Position numbers and translations under genes: made by a program. A stretch of DNA of 9,042 nt from an uncultured Clostridia bacterium (GTDB lineage: Bacteria; Bacillota; Clostridia; Christensenellales; CAG-314), in NCBI GenBank assembly GCA_934294965.1, contig CAKRAM010000080.1:1-9042 (forward strand), in the 5' to 3' direction. Below, one piece after another: positions 6,665 through 9,042 of the stretch. Position 1 is the first letter of the stretch, and every line of letters starts with the position of its first letter. The notes beneath the pieces are model-generated. The model had not been told where the DNA came from and searched no databases. It saw only the letters and a list, made by a program, of their open reading frames with translations.

Positions 6665-6698
6665 AATTAAAACTGTGTCTCCTTTTGTTTTTTGATTT

Positions 6699-6759
6699 GT
6701 GTTTCTCCGCCTTTCACTCGGTGACATTCGGAGTGATCGCCGAGTGATTGCGGAAACAC
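6699..6759 (-). promoter_or_regulatory. Two-tier 5' leader hairpin of the SHOCT operon
   Basis: On the minus strand GTGTTTCCGC (6759-6750) pairs with CCGC/GTGTTT read back at 6710-6699, ten base pairs with one 2-base bulge. After a small internal loop CACTCGG (6746-6740) pairs with CCGAGTG (6721-6715), seven pairs, around an 18-base loop. The loop repeats the ATCACTC of the lower strand, so an alternative pairing of TCACTC (6736-6731 region) with 6714-6719 is also possible. It ends 12 bases before the ribosome binding site of paralogue 1 and has no U-run, so it would act on message stability or translation, not as a terminator. Confidence 0.5.
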
Positions 6760-6838
6760 AGAAGCTCCCTTCCGAATAAGGCGCTGCCGTTGTTAAAAGC
6801 CGACGATCGCGACGACGACTTTCCGTTGCAACGACACA

Positions 6839-6869
6839 ATTATACTGCGTTGAAAACAACTTTTGTTAA
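6839..6869 (-). promoter_or_regulatory. Probable promoter of the SHOCT operon
   Basis: On the minus strand a consensus TATAAT (6844-6839) is preceded by TTAACA (6869-6864) with a 19-base spacer, longer than the usual 17. Transcription would start near 6832, giving a leader of about 165 bases that contains the hairpin at 6699-6759. The suboptimal spacer would fit a promoter that needs an activator; the direct repeats at 6899-6928 lie just upstream. Confidence 0.45.
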
Positions 6870-6898
6870 GCGTAAACCGCAAATCCACCCGCGAATTT

Positions 6899-6928
6899 CG
6901 CTTAATTTTCCGCGTTATACGCTTAATT
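6899..6928 (-). promoter_or_regulatory. Pair of 9-bp direct repeats upstream of the SHOCT promoter
   Basis: AATTAAGCG occurs on the minus strand at 6928-6920 and 6907-6899, exactly 21 bases apart, i.e. two helical turns on the same DNA face. An inverted partial copy (CGCTTAA) overlaps the -35 region at 6872-6866. The arrangement resembles a dimeric regulator site upstream of the promoter. No regulator gene is in the window. Confidence 0.3.
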
Positions 6929-6937
6929 GCGTTTTTT

Positions 6938-6959
6938 GCGGCAAAAATTGCCGCTTTTT
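6938..6959 (+). terminator. Orphan rho-independent terminator-like hairpin
   Basis: GCGGCAA (6938-6944) and TTGCCGC (6948-6954) form a 7-bp stem with a 3-base loop, followed directly by TTTTT (6955-6959) on the + strand. No + strand gene lies upstream for several kilobases. It may end a small RNA, limit antisense transcription, or be fortuitous in a hairpin-rich spacer. Confidence 0.4.
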
Positions 6960-7033
6960 GAGCCAACTTTGCGGCGCAAAATGATTTTTATGCTCGGATG
7001 ATTTTAGTCGCCATGAAAGACGAAAACCGCGAC

Positions 7034-7135
7034 AAAAAACGGCCGTCGCAAAAAGCTTTTGGTTTTTGCAACGATCGCTTGAGCGCGTATAAAGTTATGA
7101 AAATCCATTTCGACCGAAAACGAAATGCGATTTTC
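7034..7135 (-). terminator. Candidate terminator region of the yqeY unit
   Basis: Two hairpins follow the yqeY stop on the minus strand. The first (7135-7099) has a 14-bp stem with one bulged base and an 8-base loop, but only a weak T-rich tail (ATAACTTTATA). The second (7073-7044) pairs TTGCAAAAA-like arms around an 8-base loop and is followed after four bases by TTTTTT (7039-7034). Together they plausibly end transcription before the SHOCT promoter. Confidence 0.4.
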
Positions 7136-7166
7136 GGCTGGACGACCTAGCGGCAACCCTTTTCGA

Positions 7167-7589
7167 TTACAGCGTTTTTAGCACTGCTTGGACTTCGCGC
7201 ATATCGCACTTGCCGGCGAAGTTGGCTTTGAAGTGCTTCATAACCGACGGAACAGACTTATCCGTAAGCGACAAAATTTCCGCCTTTATTTCTTCTGCGG
7301 ACATCATTTGGGGCAAAAATCCGTTCAGAAATTCCATTTGTTCGGAAAGTGTGGCAACATTTTCCGCCCTGCCTGCTTTTTGGAACGCTTCCTTTTCCTC
7401 GGTAAGTTCCTTGATGGACTTTTGCAAAACCGCAACCACGTCGGCATCGGTCAATTCCGCATTTTGCGTGCGCTTGTCGATTTCCGCAAGTTTGATTTTG
7501 TTAAGCACCACTGAAAGTACCGAGCGTTGAACGGTGTTGTGAGTTTTGAGTGCGTTTATGTTTGCTTCTTTAAGTTGTTGATACAGCAT
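7167..7589 (-). CDS. yqeY: GatB/YqeY-domain protein
   Basis: 140 residues, close to the usual length of about 148 for stand-alone YqeY proteins. These consist of the helical tail domain also found at the end of the GatB subunit of the tRNA-dependent amidotransferase. Family features seen: an N-terminal amphipathic helix with LKEANINALKTHNTVQRSVL, ELTDADVVAVLQKSIKE (45-61), FLPQMMSAEEI (91-101, the conserved 'yLP.qls.eEi' block), and a C-terminal VMK...GKCDMREVQAVLKTL where most members have GKADGKLVNEIVK. The altered GKCDM replaces the usual G-x-A-D-G turn. The exact role of free YqeY is unsettled; a tRNA-binding or chaperone-like function is a family-level guess. GGGAGG lies about 10 bases before the ATG. 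The gene starts 24 bases after the SMC-like gene, so they likely share a transcript. In many Firmicutes yqeY sits near rpsU and phoH; that context is absent here. Confidence 0.8.
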   Translation of the reverse strand: MLYQQLKEANINALKTHNTVQRSVLSVVLNKIKLAEIDKRTQNAELTDADVVAVLQKSIKELTEEKEAFQKAGRAENVATLSEQMEFLNGFLPQMMSAEEIKAEILSLTDKSVPSVMKHFKANFAGKCDMREVQAVLKTL

Positions 7590-7613
7590 GGTAACATTAC
7601 CTCCCGTTTGTAT

Positions 7614-9042
7614 TTATTTTGTGTTTTCCAATTGGCGAACGTAGTCCACCACGTAACTTACGTTGCCGACTTCCGACAACAGTTTGCCCAAAACAGCCTT
7701 GTCCAAGCCGAGGCGATCCTCGAACACAAGCCATCTTCCGTCCGGAGCGTCGGTGCCTGCCAATTGCAAAGCCACGTACACCGCCGCTTTGACTTTGGAA
7801 TTTAAGTTTGCATACGGAACGATTTCGCCGTCGATTTTTGCGCCGACTTTGTAGCCGTCCGCAACCAAAGCGTACTCACTGCCTGCCAAAACAGCCGTAT
7901 ACTTGGTTGCCAAAGCAACTATGGAAGAAACTTTGTCCTCTATCAGCAGGCGCACTATTTTGTTGTTGGACAATACGGTCGCAACGGAATCCAGCACGTT
8001 GACCTCCGCCGCGGCTGCCGTAGCCTTGACTTTTGCCGCAGTTGCCACGGTTTGGATTTGCAAGCAGTTTTGTTTTTCCGCTTCCAGTTGTGCCTTTTTG
8101 CTTTGCAATTCGTCGATTTCCGCTTGAAGTTTGTCCGCGTCGGCAACGTCTTCGACTTGCCTGTCTTTGATTATTGCGTACAACGCGTTTATCTTTTCCG
8201 CAAGCGCTTTTTTGGCGGCGTCGTAGTCGGCGACGAGTTTTGCACCGCTCTCCGCCGATTCGTTCAGGTTGACTTTTGCCAAGTCCTCCACGGACAAGCC
8301 GCAAACGGTAAGTTCCAGTTTGAGGTCCTGATTGAGTTCGGCATATTCGGCGCACTTGGAGTCGTACAGCCATTGAACTTTTTCCAAAGCCAAACGGCGC
8401 TTGAACAGTTCCTTTTCCGCATTTTGTTTGGAGTCCAACAGCATTTGGCGTTCGCTCTCCACGTCGCCGAGTTCGTATTTGAAGTTTTGCACGGCTTGCT
8501 CTATATCTTCCGAGCCGGCATAACCGATTGCGCGTTTGTTGGCTTGCGCAATGAGGTCCTCGTTGACTTTTACCGTTTTGGAAAATTCCACTATGGAGGC
8601 GCGCACGTCTTCCAAACGAGATTCGACGCTCTCCATTTGCTTTGTGAGCGCTTTGTACTGCTCGTAGCCGGATTGTAATCCTTCGCCGATTCCGCTAAGT
8701 TCTTCTTTGAGTTTGTCGCCGGAGGTTGCCAGCGCGTCGACAGAGTTTTGCGCAGTATCCAACCCGGTTTGCGTGTCTTGCAGATACTTTAGCCTCGTTT
8801 TGAGAGATTCGACTTTGGATTTTAGCACTTCCAAACTCTTTTTTTCCTGCGCAAGTTCCACTTCTCCGCGGACGGCTTCCTGCTGGGTTTCCAAAAGGTA
8901 TCGAGTGCCGTTGTTTGCGGAAAGTGCCTTTACGTAGTTGAATGCCGCCTCGCTGCCGTTTTGCGCGATAATTTCGTTGTAACGGTTTATGATGTTGGTT
9001 TTTTCCTTGGCAAGGGTTGCCATTTCCGCCGCGTTGATATCC
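7614..9042 (-). CDS. SMC/Rad50-like coiled-coil protein, C-terminal part (5' end outside window)
   Basis: The frame is open through the right edge, adding DINAAE before the first in-frame ATG at 9023. That ATG lacks a ribosome binding site at normal distance, so the protein most likely begins beyond the window. Residues counted from that methionine: coiled-coil segments at about 42-160, 172-235 and 256-345, then a globular C-terminal domain (345-469). The domain follows the order of an SMC/Rad50/SbcC C-terminal head: SNNKIVRLLIEDKVSSI, YTAVLAGSEYALVADG, then YANLNSKVKAAVYVALQLA (404-422) at the ABC signature position, WLVFEDRLGLD (431-441) at Walker B/D-loop, and VSYVVDYV (455-462) at the H-loop. 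These motifs are altered: LN instead of LSGG, ED instead of DE, and no switch histidine. Walker A would lie outside the window. No CxxC zinc hook is visible. Possible roles are DNA-associated ATPase or a related phage-type AAA protein. Downstream yqeY is 24 bases away. Confidence 0.65.
   Translation of the reverse strand, partial: DINAAEMATLAKEKTNIINRYNEIIAQNGSEAAFNYVKALSANNGTRYLLETQQEAVRGEVELAQEKKSLEVLKSKVESLKTRLKYLQDTQTGLDTAQNSVDALATSGDKLKEELSGIGEGLQSGYEQYKALTKQMESVESRLEDVRASIVEFSKTVKVNEDLIAQANKRAIGYAGSEDIEQAVQNFKYELGDVESERQMLLDSKQNAEKELFKRRLALEKVQWLYDSKCAEYAELNQDLKLELTVCGLSVEDLAKVNLNESAESGAKLVADYDAAKKALAEKINALYAIIKDRQVEDVADADKLQAEIDELQSKKAQLEAEKQNCLQIQTVATAAKVKATAAAAEVNVLDSVATVLSNNKIVRLLIEDKVSSIVALATKYTAVLAGSEYALVADGYKVGAKIDGEIVPYANLNSKVKAAVYVALQLAGTDAPDGRWLVFEDRLGLDKAVLGKLLSEVGNVSYVVDYVRQLENTK

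Larger units (their letters stand above)
6665..7166. other. 500-base regulatory stretch between yqeY and the SHOCT operon
   Basis: No protein gene is called. In transcription order on the minus strand it holds a candidate terminator region for the yqeY unit (7034-7135), a pair of 9-base direct repeats (6899-6928), the SHOCT operon promoter (6839-6869) and a stable leader hairpin (6699-6759). On the + strand an orphan terminator-like hairpin lies at 6938-6959. A + frame of 78 codons from a TTG at 6748 has no usable ribosome binding site and runs through that hairpin, so it is not accepted as a gene. Confidence 0.5.

Noticed and set aside
6665..6859. 65-residue N-terminal extension of SHOCT paralogue 1
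   Set aside because: It covers the probable promoter and the leader hairpin, and the residues before the ATG look non-coding.
6748..6984. 78-codon + frame with several cysteines
   Set aside because: TTG start without a usable ribosome binding site; the Cys codons come from a GC hairpin that looks like a terminator.
8052..8678. 208-codon + frame inside the SMC-like gene
   Set aside because: It is the antisense shadow of the coiled-coil coding frame, rich in F/V/R as expected for the reverse of Glu/Lys/Ala codons, with no start signals.

Overview
The window looks like chromosomal DNA from a low-to-moderate GC Gram-positive bacterium, most likely an uncultured Clostridia-like Firmicute. The grounds are purine-rich Shine-Dalgarno sites 6-10 bases before most starts, near-consensus vegetative promoters (two with an extended -10 TGn), a lipoprotein signal, and the families present (M1 peptidase, ThpR, YqeY, SHOCT). 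This assignment is inference, because no rRNA or tRNA gene is present. No transposase, integrase, phage structural gene or CRISPR array was seen.

Layout. Positions 1-515 hold no convincing protein gene. They contain two divergent promoters: one fires leftward (208-236) into a structured RNA that runs off the left edge, and one fires rightward (307-335) to the first gene. On the + strand follow a secreted lipoprotein M1 zinc aminopeptidase (516-2003) and the RNA 2',3'-cyclic phosphodiesterase thpR (2101-2649), which has its own promoter. Positions 2650-3128 are AT-rich and gene-poor, and end in a near-perfect bidirectional terminator (3027-3071) that closes the two converging transcription units.

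The rest is on the minus strand. Read in the direction of transcription, a long coiled-coil SMC/Rad50-like protein enters from the right edge (only its C-terminal part is visible, 7614-9042). It is followed 24 bases later by a yqeY-like gene (7167-7589). A 500-base regulatory stretch then separates that pair from a second operon of three genes of unknown function. These are two full-length paralogues, each with an N-terminal membrane anchor, a helical stalk, a PH-like beta region and a C-terminal SHOCT domain (4973-6664 and 3616-4899), and a small four-helix membrane protein (3129-3602).

The least explained part is this paralogue pair plus four-helix protein. It is AT-richer than its neighbours, sits behind its own promoter and a stable 5' leader hairpin, and shows signs of tandem gene duplication (a shared Shine-Dalgarno leader) and of internal repeat growth. 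I read it as a membrane-associated module of unknown role. The genes outside it look like ordinary housekeeping genes, except that the SMC-like head has unusual residues at its expected ATPase motifs.
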